A stretch of DNA of 64,000 nt from Bacillus_BA fengqiuensis (GTDB lineage: Bacteria; Bacillota; Bacilli; Bacillales; Bacillaceae_H). The position numbers and the translations under genes are program-made. The notes under the pieces are model-generated. The model was not told the origin of the DNA and made no database searches. It saw nothing but the letters and a program-made list of their open reading frames with translations. The DNA is taken from the NCBI GenBank assembly GCA_030813035.1, contig JAUSTV010000007.1. One strand, given 5' to 3'. This document shows, in pieces, positions 17,789 through 26,880 of this stretch. Positions within the stretch are counted from its first letter, which is position 1. Each line of letters begins with the position of its first letter.

Positions 17789-19318
17789 ATGAACGAGAAA
17801 CAACGTTTAGAAAATACTCAAGTTAATTCTTCGGACAAAAAATCCGAAAAGGATTACAGCAAATATTTTGAAACGGTTTATATGCCTCCTTCGTTGAAGG
17901 ATGCAAAGAAGCGTGGAAAAGAAGAAGTGAAGTACCATAGCGACTTCAAGATTGACGAGCAGTTTAGAGGCATGGGGGATGGCCGTAAGTTTTATATCCG
18001 CACATATGGCTGTCAAATGAACGAGCATGACACGGAAGTTATGTCCGGTATTTTCATGGCGCTTGGCTTTGAGCCGACAGATAGCGTGGAGGACGCAAAT
18101 GTCATTCTTTTAAATACATGTGCAATTCGGGAAAACGCGGAAAATAAAGTGTTTGGCGAAATTGGTCACTTAAAAGCATTAAAAAGAGAACGACCTGACC
18201 TTCTTATCGGTGTGTGCGGCTGTATGTCCCAAGAAGAGTCAGTTGTGAACAAAATCTTAAGCAAGCATCAACATGTTGATATGATTTTCGGTACACATAA
18301 CATTCACCGCTTGCCATACATTTTACAGGAAGCTTATTTATCAAAAGCAATGGTAGTGGAAGTATGGTCAAAAGAAGGGGATGTTATCGAAAACCTTCCG
18401 AAAGTGCGTAAAGGAAATATTAAAGCGTGGGTAAACATTATGTACGGCTGTGACAAGTTCTGTACGTACTGTATCGTTCCGTATACTCGCGGGAAGGAAC
18501 GCAGCCGTCGTCCGGAAGAGATTATTCAAGAAGTGCGTCATTTAGCTGCACAAGGTTATCAAGAAATTACGCTATTGGGGCAAAACGTAAATGCATACGG
18601 AAAAGACTTTGAAGACATCAAGTACGGTTTAGGAGATTTAATGGATGAAATCCGCAAAATTGATGTTGCCCGTATTCGTTTCACAACAAGCCACCCGCGT
18701 GACTTTGACGATCATCTAATCGAAGTGTTAGCAAAAGGCGGAAACTTAGTTGACCATATCCACTTACCGGTACAATCAGGAAGCACGGAAATTTTGAAAA
18801 TCATGGCTCGTAAATATACACGTGAACAATATTTAGAGCTTGTACGTAAAATTAAAGAAGCAATCCCAACTGTTTCATTGACAACAGATATTATTGTTGG
18901 TTATCCGAACGAGACAGAAGAGCAGTTCGAAGAAACATTATCGCTTTATCGTGAAGTTGGCTTCGACAGTGCTTATACATTCATTTATTCACCGCGTGAA
19001 GGTACACCGGCTGCAAAAATGCAGGACAATGTACCAATGGAAGTGAAAAAAGAACGCCTGCAGCGCTTGAATGCGGTTGTAAATGAACTTTCTGCTCAAA
19101 AATTGAAGGAATATGAGGGGAAAGTTGTCGAAGTATTAGTAGAGGGTGAAAGTAAAAACAATCCGGATGTATTAGCCGGTTACACTCGCAAAAGCAAGCT
19201 TGTCAACTTTAAAGCATCAAAATCAGCCATCGGTAAACTTGTTAAAGTGAAAATTATCGAAGCGAAAACTTGGTCTTTAAATGGAGAAATGATAGAAGAA
19301 GTTGCAGAGGTGAAATAA
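17789..19318 (+). CDS. miaB: tRNA-2-methylthio-N6-dimethylallyladenosine synthase MiaB
   Basis: Radical-SAM methylthiotransferase acting on i6A37 of tRNA (product of MiaA, also in the window). 509 residues: N-terminal UPF0004 domain with cysteines (TYGCQMNEHD, LNTCAIRENA, GVCGCM), radical-SAM motif CDKFCTYC, and a C-terminal TRAM domain. The 60-residue N-terminal extension is typical for bacilli. GAAAGGAG precedes the ATG. ricA begins 2 bases after its stop. Confidence 0.97.
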   Translation: MNEKQRLENTQVNSSDKKSEKDYSKYFETVYMPPSLKDAKKRGKEEVKYHSDFKIDEQFRGMGDGRKFYIRTYGCQMNEHDTEVMSGIFMALGFEPTDSVEDANVILLNTCAIRENAENKVFGEIGHLKALKRERPDLLIGVCGCMSQEESVVNKILSKHQHVDMIFGTHNIHRLPYILQEAYLSKAMVVEVWSKEGDVIENLPKVRKGNIKAWVNIMYGCDKFCTYCIVPYTRGKERSRRPEEIIQEVRHLAAQGYQEITLLGQNVNAYGKDFEDIKYGLGDLMDEIRKIDVARIRFTTSHPRDFDDHLIEVLAKGGNLVDHIHLPVQSGSTEILKIMARKYTREQYLELVRKIKEAIPTVSLTTDIIVGYPNETEEQFEETLSLYREVGFDSAYTFIYSPREGTPAAKMQDNVPMEVKKERLQRLNAVVNELSAQKLKEYEGKVVEVLVEGESKNNPDVLAGYTRKSKLVNFKASKSAIGKLVKVKIIEAKTWSLNGEMIEEVAEVK

Positions 19319-19320
19319 CA

Positions 19321-19752
19321 ATGGCAGCATACACAAAAGACGAAATTGTACAACGTGCTCGGGAACTTGCAAAAATGATGGCGGAAACGGAAGAAGTAGA
19401 GTTCTTTAAACGTGCGGAAGCACAGTTGAACGAAAACCAAAAGGTTCGCGAAATGATTGCCAGCATTAAAAGCTTGCAAAAACAAGCAGTAAACTTCCAG
19501 CACTATGGAAAAGTGGAAGCATTAAAACAAGTGGAAGCAAAAATTGATGCCATTCAGGAAGAATTGGATGAGCTTCCGATTATTCAAGAGTTCAAAGAAT
19601 CCCAAGTTGTAGTCAATGATTTAATGCAATTAATAGCAAGCACGATTTCAAAACAGGTTACAGACCAAATCATTGAATCGACAGGCGGAGACCTTCTTCG
19701 CGGTGAGACCGGCTCCAAAGTGCGTTCCACAAACGGAATGGGTTGTCACTAA
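19321..19752 (+). CDS. ricA: RicA (YmcA) Fe-S regulator of RNA processing and phosphorelay
   Basis: YlbF/YmcA family helical protein of 143 residues. In B. subtilis RicA joins RicF and RicT in a complex that assists RNase Y processing and phosphorelay-dependent sporulation, biofilm and competence. A C-terminal cysteine (GMGCH) is kept, consistent with Fe-S binding. Starts at ATG 19321 directly behind miaB, so the two are co-transcribed; RNase Y is encoded 9 kb upstream. Confidence 0.94.
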   Translation: MAAYTKDEIVQRARELAKMMAETEEVEFFKRAEAQLNENQKVREMIASIKSLQKQAVNFQHYGKVEALKQVEAKIDAIQEELDELPIIQEFKESQVVVNDLMQLIASTISKQVTDQIIESTGGDLLRGETGSKVRSTNGMGCH

Positions 19753-19877
19753 AGAAAAGCGTAGGCGACTGTTCAATCTTGAGAAGTGTTAGAACTGCTG
19801 CACGGGAAATCGCTTTTTGGTTTCATGGACAGAAGTGGAACGACCGAAAGATTAGAATCCGAAGTTGGGCAATAAGA

Positions 19878-19903
19878 AGAGCGGGACTAACCGCTCTTTT
19901 TTA
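19878..19903 (+). terminator. Terminator after ricA
   Basis: AGAGCGG/CCGCTCT hairpin with T6. Confidence 0.85.
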
Positions 19904-19971
19904 TTTTTCACTGTTAACGCTAAATAATTTGTTATTAAGAAAAAGGCTGGTTGAATAATCGGTCTTTTTTA

Positions 19972-20040
19972 GGCTGTGAAGAGAGCTTGCTCTTCACAGT
20001 CTGAAAAAGGGGGAGAATATTTTCCAATTCTCCCCGTTTT
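19972..20040 (+). other. Two consecutive hairpins between ricA and cotE
   Basis: GGCTGTGAAGAG/CTCTTCACAG (19972-20001) and GGGGAGAA/TTCTCCCC followed by GTTTT (20009-20040). Within the 430-base gap between ricA and cotE there is otherwise only the cotE promoter region. Confidence 0.6.
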
Positions 20041-20049
20041 GGAAAAGTG

Positions 20050-20078
20050 GTCATTCTTGGCACATGCGAGCATACAAT
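20050..20078 (+). promoter_or_regulatory. Putative sigma-E promoter of cotE
   Basis: CATACAAT (20071-20078) matches the sigma-E -10 element and GTCATTCT about 14 bases upstream resembles the -35. A second CATACAAT occurs at 20145-20152. cotE of B. subtilis has tandem sigma-E and sigma-K promoters, so two mother-cell promoters are plausible. Confidence 0.5.
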
Positions 20079-20185
20079 GAAGTATAGCGGTTTTTATGCT
20101 TTTTTAGTTTTATAAAACAACCGGCAAACTGGCTATAAAACATGCATACAATGAAATGAAGATTGTTTGAGGAGGGTATGTTCGC

Positions 20186-20725
20186 ATGTCAAATTATAGA
20201 GAAATTATTACAAAAGCCGTTGTTGGCAAAGGCAGAAAGTTTACACAGTCGTCTCATACGATTACACCGCCTAATCGACCAACAAGCATTCTTGGCTGCT
20301 GGGTCATCAATCATCGTTATCATGCTAAAAAACATGGAAATGCAGTGGAAGTAGAAGGCACATATGATATTAATACATGGTATTCGCACAAAGACAATAC
20401 CAAAACAGAAGTGTGCACAGAGACGGTTTCCTATAAAGATGTCATTAAGCTTCGTTATAAAGATGAAGATGCGGTCAGTGATGATTGTGAAGTGATTGTC
20501 CGTGTTTTGCAACAGCCCAATTGCTTAGAATGCACCATTTCACCTAATGGTAATAAAGTGTTGGTGCAAGTTGAAAGAGAATTGCTGTCAGAAATTATTG
20601 GTGAAACAAAAGTGTGTGTGTCGGTCAATCCAGATGGTATGGGTGACGATGTGGATGATTTTGATGTTGATGATGAGGAATTTGAGGACTTAAACCCGGA
20701 CTTTATTTTAGGCGATGAAGAATGA
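20186..20725 (+). CDS. cotE: Outer spore coat morphogenetic protein CotE
   Basis: CotE, 179 residues, the organiser of the outer spore coat made in the mother cell. Matches the family throughout (MSNYREIITKAVVGKGRKF start, LQQPNCLECTISPNGNK, acidic DDVDDFDVDDEEFEDL tail, which is the region for coat-protein interactions). GAGGAGGG precedes the ATG. Position between ricA and mutS is conserved. Confidence 0.97.
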   Translation: MSNYREIITKAVVGKGRKFTQSSHTITPPNRPTSILGCWVINHRYHAKKHGNAVEVEGTYDINTWYSHKDNTKTEVCTETVSYKDVIKLRYKDEDAVSDDCEVIVRVLQQPNCLECTISPNGNKVLVQVERELLSEIIGETKVCVSVNPDGMGDDVDDFDVDDEEFEDLNPDFILGDEE

Positions 20726-20735
20726 TAATAAATAA

Positions 20736-20790
20736 CTTAGGCGGCCAAACCCCTTGATATAAAAAGGGGTTTGAAACCGCCTGAGTTTTT
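20736..20790 (+). terminator. Terminator after cotE
   Basis: Two-part stem CTTAGGCGG..AAACCCCTT with AAGGGGTTT..CCGCCTGAG and a T5 tail. Confidence 0.85.
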
Positions 20791-20861
20791 CTTATGTATT
20801 GGTTGTGTTAAAGTTTAGTGTGGAAAATCAACATCATGGTTTAAACCGGGCCTAACTATTA

Positions 20862-20890
20862 AAAAAATCTACCCACGAAGAGTAGATGTC
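20862..20890 (-). terminator. Terminator of the minus-strand gene at 20918
   Basis: Read on the minus strand: ATCTAC/GTAGAT stem followed by a T7 run. Confidence 0.65.
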
Positions 20891-20917
20891 TCTCATACTG
20901 CCAATGTGAAGCGAGCA

Positions 20918-21202
20918 TTATTCTAAGCAAGTTACTTGTACAGCTTGACCGTTTCGTAAATCTATTACTTCTGTAAGTTCATTGAATTGATTTCCGCATC
21001 CGATTGTCACTGTAATAGGCCCGGATTCATATTTGATATCTACAAACTGACCATTTGTTAAAACAACAGGGAAAGTATGACGTGGAAGACCACAAGTAAA
21101 AGTCAATGTTTGGCTTAGGAGTCCGAGTTTTTTATTTCCTGTTACCCCATGTTCTGCTAACTCTTTTAAGTCAATAACTTGAAATGCTGAACGGTTTTCC
21201 AT
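20918..21202 (-). CDS. Conserved-looking small protein of unknown function
   Basis: 94-residue soluble protein on the strand opposite to cotE and mutS, with GAGGAG upstream of its ATG and its own terminator. It is predicted beta-rich, with three cysteines (FTCGLP, IGCGNQ, VTCLE) and alternating hydrophobic strands. Not recognised. Location between cotE and mutS, and cysteine content, make a spore or coat role conceivable, but this is a guess. Confidence 0.75.
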   Translation of the reverse strand: MENRSAFQVIDLKELAEHGVTGNKKLGLLSQTLTFTCGLPRHTFPVVLTNGQFVDIKYESGPITVTIGCGNQFNELTEVIDLRNGQAVQVTCLE

Positions 21203-21307
21203 TTTGACTGACTTCTCCTCCCATTAATAGGTTACTATTAGTAAATGATTGAGGAAGGAGATGTGTGTCGGCTTTTGTACAAGAACATAAAAAGTTGGTA
21301 TAATACC

Positions 21308-21471
21308 ATTATCCCGCATTAATGGGCAGTAAGACCCCCACTTCAAGACTTGAGAGAAATCGAAGAAGTCTAAGGTCTAAGCGGGGGATAACTGCCCGTA
21401 AAAGCCCGATAAGATCAACTAACCATTAGTGGGGGATGAAGGAACCCCCCACTAATGGAAGTTTCCTTTAT
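21308..21471 (+). repeat. TTTAT-associated structured element A, copy 1
   Basis: Begins CCCGCATTAATGGGCAG after ATTAT and ends GGAAGTTTCC-TTTAT. Internal segments GGGCAGT/ACTGCCC and CCCCCACTT/AAGCGGGGG can pair, and a 13-bp hairpin CCATTAGTGGGGG/CCCCCCACTAATGG closes the right end. Copies 2 and 3 are at 28996-29199 (minus) and 36442-36494. Resembles a non-autonomous IS200/IS605-type element: subterminal hairpins, T-rich target and no transposase. Confidence 0.8.
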
Positions 21472-21524
21472 TATTTCATTATGAAAATGAATGAAATTTA
21501 CGATAGATAGCATGGAGGATTCAC

Positions 21525-24164
21525 ATGGCAGAATATACGCCGATGATACAACAATATTTGACGATAAAGGCAGATTATGAAGATGCCTTTTTATTTTTTC
21601 GCCTGGGCGATTTTTATGAAATGTTTTTTGAGGATGCCGTCAAAGCGGCACAGGAATTGGAAATCACGCTGACAAGTCGTGACGGAGGGCGCATTCCGAT
21701 GTGCGGAGTGCCATATCATTCCGCTCCAACGTATATTGACCGTTTAATTGAAAAAGGATATAAAGTGGCCATTTGTGAACAAGTGGAAGACCCGAGAAGC
21801 GCTAAAGGTGTCGTGAAACGTGAAGTGGTACAAGTCATTTCACCTGGAACTCTCATGGAGCAGGGCGGATTAGAAGAAAAAGAAAATAATTACCTTTGTT
21901 CGGTCACGCAGTTTGAAGATGACACATATGGTCTCGCTTTTTCTGATTTATCGACTGGAGAAAACAGCGTTACGTTGATTGCAGGAGGCTGGGACGAAGC
22001 CAGTGCTGAAATTTATGCAAAAGAAGCAAAAGAAATTGTGGTAGATGCTAACTTTTCAGGTGAACAGCTCCAGAAATTGCGAGAACGCCAAACGATCACG
22101 GTGTCGTTCGAACAGCAAACTTCCAATCTTGAAAGCTTTCAATCTTTAATTGAAAATATTCAGCAGGAAAAGCTTGTTCATACATTTTCTCGTCTCATTC
22201 ATTATTTAGTTCGCACCCAAAAGCGTTCATTAGACCATATGCAGCCTGTACAGTTTTATCAAATCAACGAGTTTATGAAAATTGATTTATTTTCAAAACG
22301 AAACTTGGAGTTAACGGAAACCATTCGTACGAAAGGGAAAAAGGGTTCGTTACTATGGCTTCTCGATCAAACGGTGACAGCGATGGGAGGCCGTTTATTA
22401 AAGCAATGGATTGATCGCCCATTATTGAATCAAGGGCATATTGAAAACCGTTTGAATATGGTAGAAACACTCATGAACCAATTCTTTGAGCGGGAAGAAC
22501 TGCGTGAGTTGTTAAAAGAGGTGTACGACCTGGAGCGTTTGGCAGGGCGCGTAGCATTTGGAAACGTGAATGCCCGCGATTTAATTCAATTGAAAAAATC
22601 GCTGCAAAATATCCCTGGAATTCAGGAAGTAGTGTCTCGCCTTGGTCATCCTTACGCCGGCAAATTAGCGGAGAAGATTGACAGATGCGAGGAATTGGAA
22701 GCTTTATTAGAAAAAGGACTGAAGGACAATCCTCCTCTTTCCATCAAAGAAGGAGACATCATTAAAGATGGCTATCACGCACAGCTTGATCAATACCGCG
22801 ATGCAAGTAAAAACGGTAAATCGTGGATTGCTTCTCTTGAGCAGCGCGAACGTGAAAAGACGGGAATTAAATCGCTGAAAATTGGCTACAATCGTGTGTT
22901 CGGCTATTATATTGAGGTGACGAAATCAAACCTTTCTTCACTGCCGGAAGGAATGTATGAGCGTAAGCAAACGTTGGCCAATGCAGAACGGTTCATCACG
23001 CCGGAGCTGAAAGAAAAGGAAGCTCTTATATTGGAAGCGGAAGAAAAAATCGTTCAACTTGAGTACGATTTGTTTTTGCTCATTCGTGAGGAAGTCAAGG
23101 CGTTTATTCCTCGTTTGCAGTCACTGGCAAAAATCATCAGTGAACTGGATGTTCTTCAATGTTTCGCGAAAATCAGCGAGGAACGCCACTATCGAAAGCC
23201 GTCATTCTCAGCTGACGGGAACATCGCCATCCAAAACGGACGCCATCCGGTGGTGGAAAAAGTGATGAACTCTCAGGAATACGTACCAAATGATTGCCAT
23301 ATGAACAATGATCGCTCGATTTTGCTGATTACAGGACCGAATATGTCCGGTAAAAGCACGTACATGCGCCAAGTTGCACTAACGGCTGTGTTAGCCCAAA
23401 TTGGTTGCTTTGTTCCGGCTGATGAAGCTGTATTGCCGATTTTTGATCAAATTTTCACACGTATCGGAGCAGCCGATGATTTAGTGTCCGGTCAGAGTAC
23501 ATTCATGGTAGAAATGATCGAAACGAAAAATGCCGTAACGAATGCGACTCAATCAAGCTTAATTTTACTTGATGAAATCGGCCGTGGTACGTCCACTTAT
23601 GATGGGATGGCGTTGGCTCAGGCCATTATTGAATATGTGCATGAACATATTGGCTGTAAAACATTGTTCTCGACCCATTATCATGAATTGACCATTATGG
23701 AAGACGAGTTAGCCAGTGTAAAAAATGTCCATGTCAGTGCCGTTGAGAAAAACGGCAAAGTCGTGTTTCTTCATAAAATTAAAGAAGGGGCTGCCGATAA
23801 AAGTTATGGAATCCATGTAGCCGAATTGGCTGAACTCCCGGCACCTTTGATTGAACGGGCACGCATCATTTTGGACAAGCTTGAAAAACAGGAGGAAGCC
23901 GGGGCTTCTTTGGAAGTCAAGCCACAAGGAACCGTTCACGCTAAAGTCGAGAAAGAGAGCATTCCGCAGGAAGTGGTGGAAGAAAACCAGCTTTCCTTTT
24001 TTGAGTTCAGTGAGCGCAAGCACTCACAGTCAAGGGAGCCGGAGCTGTCCAAAAAGGAAAAGAATGTGCTTCAGCAGTTGAAAGACTGTGACATTTTAGA
24101 AATGACGCCGCTTGAAGCGTTAAATAAAATGTATGAATTGCAAAAGTACCTCAAGAAAAAATAA
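21525..24164 (+). CDS. mutS: DNA mismatch repair protein MutS
   Basis: Mismatch recognition ATPase, 879 residues. The mismatch-reading F-Y-E motif is at residues 30-32; connector, lever and clamp domains follow; Walker A GPNMSGKST and LLDEIGRGTSTYDG are intact, with the C-terminal dimerisation HTH (LEMTPLEALNKMYELQKYL). GGAGG-like site precedes the ATG. Works with MutL encoded 175 bases downstream. Confidence 0.98.
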   Translation: MAEYTPMIQQYLTIKADYEDAFLFFRLGDFYEMFFEDAVKAAQELEITLTSRDGGRIPMCGVPYHSAPTYIDRLIEKGYKVAICEQVEDPRSAKGVVKREVVQVISPGTLMEQGGLEEKENNYLCSVTQFEDDTYGLAFSDLSTGENSVTLIAGGWDEASAEIYAKEAKEIVVDANFSGEQLQKLRERQTITVSFEQQTSNLESFQSLIENIQQEKLVHTFSRLIHYLVRTQKRSLDHMQPVQFYQINEFMKIDLFSKRNLELTETIRTKGKKGSLLWLLDQTVTAMGGRLLKQWIDRPLLNQGHIENRLNMVETLMNQFFEREELRELLKEVYDLERLAGRVAFGNVNARDLIQLKKSLQNIPGIQEVVSRLGHPYAGKLAEKIDRCEELEALLEKGLKDNPPLSIKEGDIIKDGYHAQLDQYRDASKNGKSWIASLEQREREKTGIKSLKIGYNRVFGYYIEVTKSNLSSLPEGMYERKQTLANAERFITPELKEKEALILEAEEKIVQLEYDLFLLIREEVKAFIPRLQSLAKIISELDVLQCFAKISEERHYRKPSFSADGNIAIQNGRHPVVEKVMNSQEYVPNDCHMNNDRSILLITGPNMSGKSTYMRQVALTAVLAQIGCFVPADEAVLPIFDQIFTRIGAADDLVSGQSTFMVEMIETKNAVTNATQSSLILLDEIGRGTSTYDGMALAQAIIEYVHEHIGCKTLFSTHYHELTIMEDELASVKNVHVSAVEKNGKVVFLHKIKEGAADKSYGIHVAELAELPAPLIERARIILDKLEKQEEAGASLEVKPQGTVHAKVEKESIPQEVVEENQLSFFEFSERKHSQSREPELSKKEKNVLQQLKDCDILEMTPLEALNKMYELQKYLKKK

Positions 24165-24165
24165 A

Positions 24166-24263
24166 CAGGGGAACCTTCCCCTTCTCGGTTCCCCTGGCGG
24201 AATGGACCGCCGCCATAAATGGAGTAGAATCAATGAGATTTATTGACGGTCCATTCCACCTTA
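24166..24263 (+). other. Paired hairpins between mutS and mutL
   Basis: First hairpin CAGGGGAACC/GGTTCCCCTG, then a wide inverted repeat GGAATGGACCG/CGGTCCATTCC with a loop of about 35 bases. The arms are GC-rich but lack a T run, so a pure terminator is uncertain. Confidence 0.6.
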
Positions 24264-24339
24264 CTAGACTTTAACAGACCCATTGTAAATGAAGTTTGCT
24301 GCAACTAGATAAATAAAACGAAGAGACGGAGGTGGAACG

Positions 24340-26244
24340 ATGGGGAAGATTGTGCAGTTATCCGATGATTTGTCCAATAAAATCGCGGCTGGAGAGGTGG
24401 TTGAGCGTCCGGCTTCAGTTGTGAAAGAACTGTTGGAAAATGCTATTGATGCCAACAGTACGGTTGTAGAAATTGAGCTGGAAGAAGCGGGGCTCTCTAA
24501 AATCCGTATTGTCGATAATGGCGATGGAATTGAAAACGATGATTGTTTAACGGCGTTTCAGCGGCATGCCACGAGCAAGATTAAAACGGAAAACGATCTG
24601 TTTCGCATCCGTACCTTAGGTTTTAGAGGAGAGGCGCTTCCGAGTATTGCGTCTGTCTCCATACTCGAACTAAAGACGAGTACAGGAGAAGGTCCAGGAA
24701 CCTATTTGAAACTAAAAGGTGGAGAAGTGGTTGCCCATGAGCCGACAGCGAGCCGAAAAGGAACGGATATGACCGTTAGCCATCTGTTTTATAATACGCC
24801 TGCCCGGTTGAAATATATGAAAACGGTCAATACCGAGCTTGGAAATGTGACGGATGTGGTCAACCGCATTGCTATGGCTCATCCGGAAGTGTCCATAAAG
24901 TTGACTCATCAAGGAAGACAGTTGCTTTATACAAATGGAAGCGGGGACGTACGCCAAGTGATTGCCGCCATTTATGGCGTGGATATTGCCAAAAAGATGA
25001 AACCAATCCATATTGATTCACTCGATTATGAGATTGAAGGGTATGTGGCATTGCCGGAAATCACTCGGGCATCCCGAAATTATATGTCGACCATCATTAA
25101 CGGACGATATGTGAAAAATTATCCCTTGCTGAAAGCTGTTCAGCAAGGCTATCATACGCTCCTTCCGATAGGCCGTTATCCCATTGCCTTTTTGACTATT
25201 AAGATGGATCCGCTTCTAGTGGATGTCAACGTTCATCCATCGAAGCTGGAAGTTCGGCTAAGTAAAGAAGCCGAATTATTTTCCTTAATCGAAGAAAGCG
25301 TCCGTGCCGTTTTTAAGCGTCAACAGCTTATTCCGGAAGTGGCTCCGAAGAAGAAAACGGTCCCTGTGCAGCAAGAACAACAACGATTTGCTTTTGAACA
25401 TGAGGAGAAACGGGAAGAGGCAAAGATAGAGGCACCCATGTCTTTTCCATCTTTTTTCTCCATGACGCCAAAAGAGAAGATAGAAGAACCGGTTCCGTCA
25501 AAAGTGTATGAGGAGCCCGTTATCTCGTACGAAAAGTTGCCTATAGATGAGTTAAAACATAAGAGTGATTCCTTTGAACCGGAGGAGGAGGTTTCCTTTG
25601 GCGATGAGGTGGAAGAACCATCGGCAGCCACGGTCATCGAGAATGGGGAGAAACAAGAAAGCCGGGTTCCGCCCATGTATCCAATCGGACAAATGCATGG
25701 TACGTATATATTGGCCCAAAATGAAAATGGGCTATACATCGTGGATCAGCATGCGGCTCAGGAACGCATCAAGTATGAATATTTCCGTGATAAATTGGCA
25801 AATGTGGAGACGGAAGTGCAGGAATTATTGATGCCCATTACATTGGAGTATTCATTGAATGAAGCAATGGTCGTGGAGGAACATAAAGAAGAACTGGTGA
25901 AAGTTGGCGTATTTTTGGAGGATTTCGGCCATAACAGCTATATCGTTCGTTCCCATCCGCAATGGTTCCCAAAAGGAGAAGAACAGGAAATCATTGAAGA
26001 AATGATTCAGCAGGTATTAACAATGAAGAAGGTAAATTTATTGAAATTGCGTGAAGAAGCTGCCATTATGATGAGCTGTAAGGCGTCTATCAAAGCGAAT
26101 CATCATTTATGCACCGATGAAATTTTCGCTTTGCTGGAAACTCTGCGCAAATCAAGCGATCCTTTTACATGTCCGCATGGAAGGCCGATTATCGTTCATT
26201 ACTCCACCTATGAAATGGAGAAGATGTTCAAACGGGTCATGTAA
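24340..26244 (+). CDS. mutL: DNA mismatch repair endonuclease MutL
   Basis: 634 residues. N-terminal GHKL ATPase (ELLENAIDANS, DNGDGIE, GFRGEALPSI), acidic linker about 340-440, and a C-terminal endonuclease domain with the metal motif DQHAAQERIKYE (DQHAx2Ex4E), ACKASIKA and CPHGRP. So this is the nicking type of MutL used where MutH is absent. ATG follows GGAGGTGG. Confidence 0.98.
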   Translation: MGKIVQLSDDLSNKIAAGEVVERPASVVKELLENAIDANSTVVEIELEEAGLSKIRIVDNGDGIENDDCLTAFQRHATSKIKTENDLFRIRTLGFRGEALPSIASVSILELKTSTGEGPGTYLKLKGGEVVAHEPTASRKGTDMTVSHLFYNTPARLKYMKTVNTELGNVTDVVNRIAMAHPEVSIKLTHQGRQLLYTNGSGDVRQVIAAIYGVDIAKKMKPIHIDSLDYEIEGYVALPEITRASRNYMSTIINGRYVKNYPLLKAVQQGYHTLLPIGRYPIAFLTIKMDPLLVDVNVHPSKLEVRLSKEAELFSLIEESVRAVFKRQQLIPEVAPKKKTVPVQQEQQRFAFEHEEKREEAKIEAPMSFPSFFSMTPKEKIEEPVPSKVYEEPVISYEKLPIDELKHKSDSFEPEEEVSFGDEVEEPSAATVIENGEKQESRVPPMYPIGQMHGTYILAQNENGLYIVDQHAAQERIKYEYFRDKLANVETEVQELLMPITLEYSLNEAMVVEEHKEELVKVGVFLEDFGHNSYIVRSHPQWFPKGEEQEIIEEMIQQVLTMKKVNLLKLREEAAIMMSCKASIKANHHLCTDEIFALLETLRKSSDPFTCPHGRPIIVHYSTYEMEKMFKRVM

Positions 26245-26353
26245 ACAACCCCCCCTTTATTCATGTTCTATCGCATTCGTCTTAACCTTGCATATTGTCC
26301 GCCTATACAATTTAAGGTAGAATTGGAAATAGTGAGAAAAAGGGGGAGGAACA

Positions 26354-26638
26354 ATGCCATTTAGAAAGCCTGTATCAACAATGGGTGGATTAAACTTTTG
26401 GGACAACATAAAACAGGATACTTATTTTGTCATGCAAAAACATAAAACGGGATTATGGCCTTACAAATATAGAATCCTTATGAGAGAGAACAGCAAAGAG
26501 ATAGCCAACGCAAATGATCAATATACAATTGATATGGATTGGGAATATTTGCAGAATAATGCAGTCCCGCGAATAAACGAATCAGGCTTTTTGGATTTGA
26601 ATAAAATAATTGAAGATATCATTAAAAGTAAAATATAA
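26354..26638 (+). CDS. Small protein of unknown function
   Basis: 94 residues, no membrane segment, with GGGGGAGG before the ATG. Tryptophan- and tyrosine-rich N-terminal half (FWDNIKQDTYFVMQKH, LWPYKYRILM), acidic C-terminal helix. Not recognised. It begins the accessory stretch between mutL and miaA. Confidence 0.65.
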   Translation: MPFRKPVSTMGGLNFWDNIKQDTYFVMQKHKTGLWPYKYRILMRENSKEIANANDQYTIDMDWEYLQNNAVPRINESGFLDLNKIIEDIIKSKI

Positions 26639-26705
26639 AGTATCTATTCAAGTGTTTTTTTATTTGAGCAAAGGTGTTCGTATGTTGAATAAGATCTAAT
26701 CGAAA

Positions 26706-26736
26706 GGCGTTGCTTTTTAGCAGCGTCTTTTTATCT
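26706..26736 (+). terminator. Terminator after the 94-residue ORF
   Basis: GGCGTTGCT/AGCAGCGTC hairpin with T5. Confidence 0.65.
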
Positions 26737-26880
26737 TGGAAAGAAGAATAGATAAGTATAGAACTTATGATAACATCGCTTGATCAAGTTGTTGTATAAC
26801 CCGAATAGAATAAGTTTTTTTGAATGATACATGATTACAGGAATAAACTTATAGAGAAATTTCAGAGGGGGTGAAACAAC

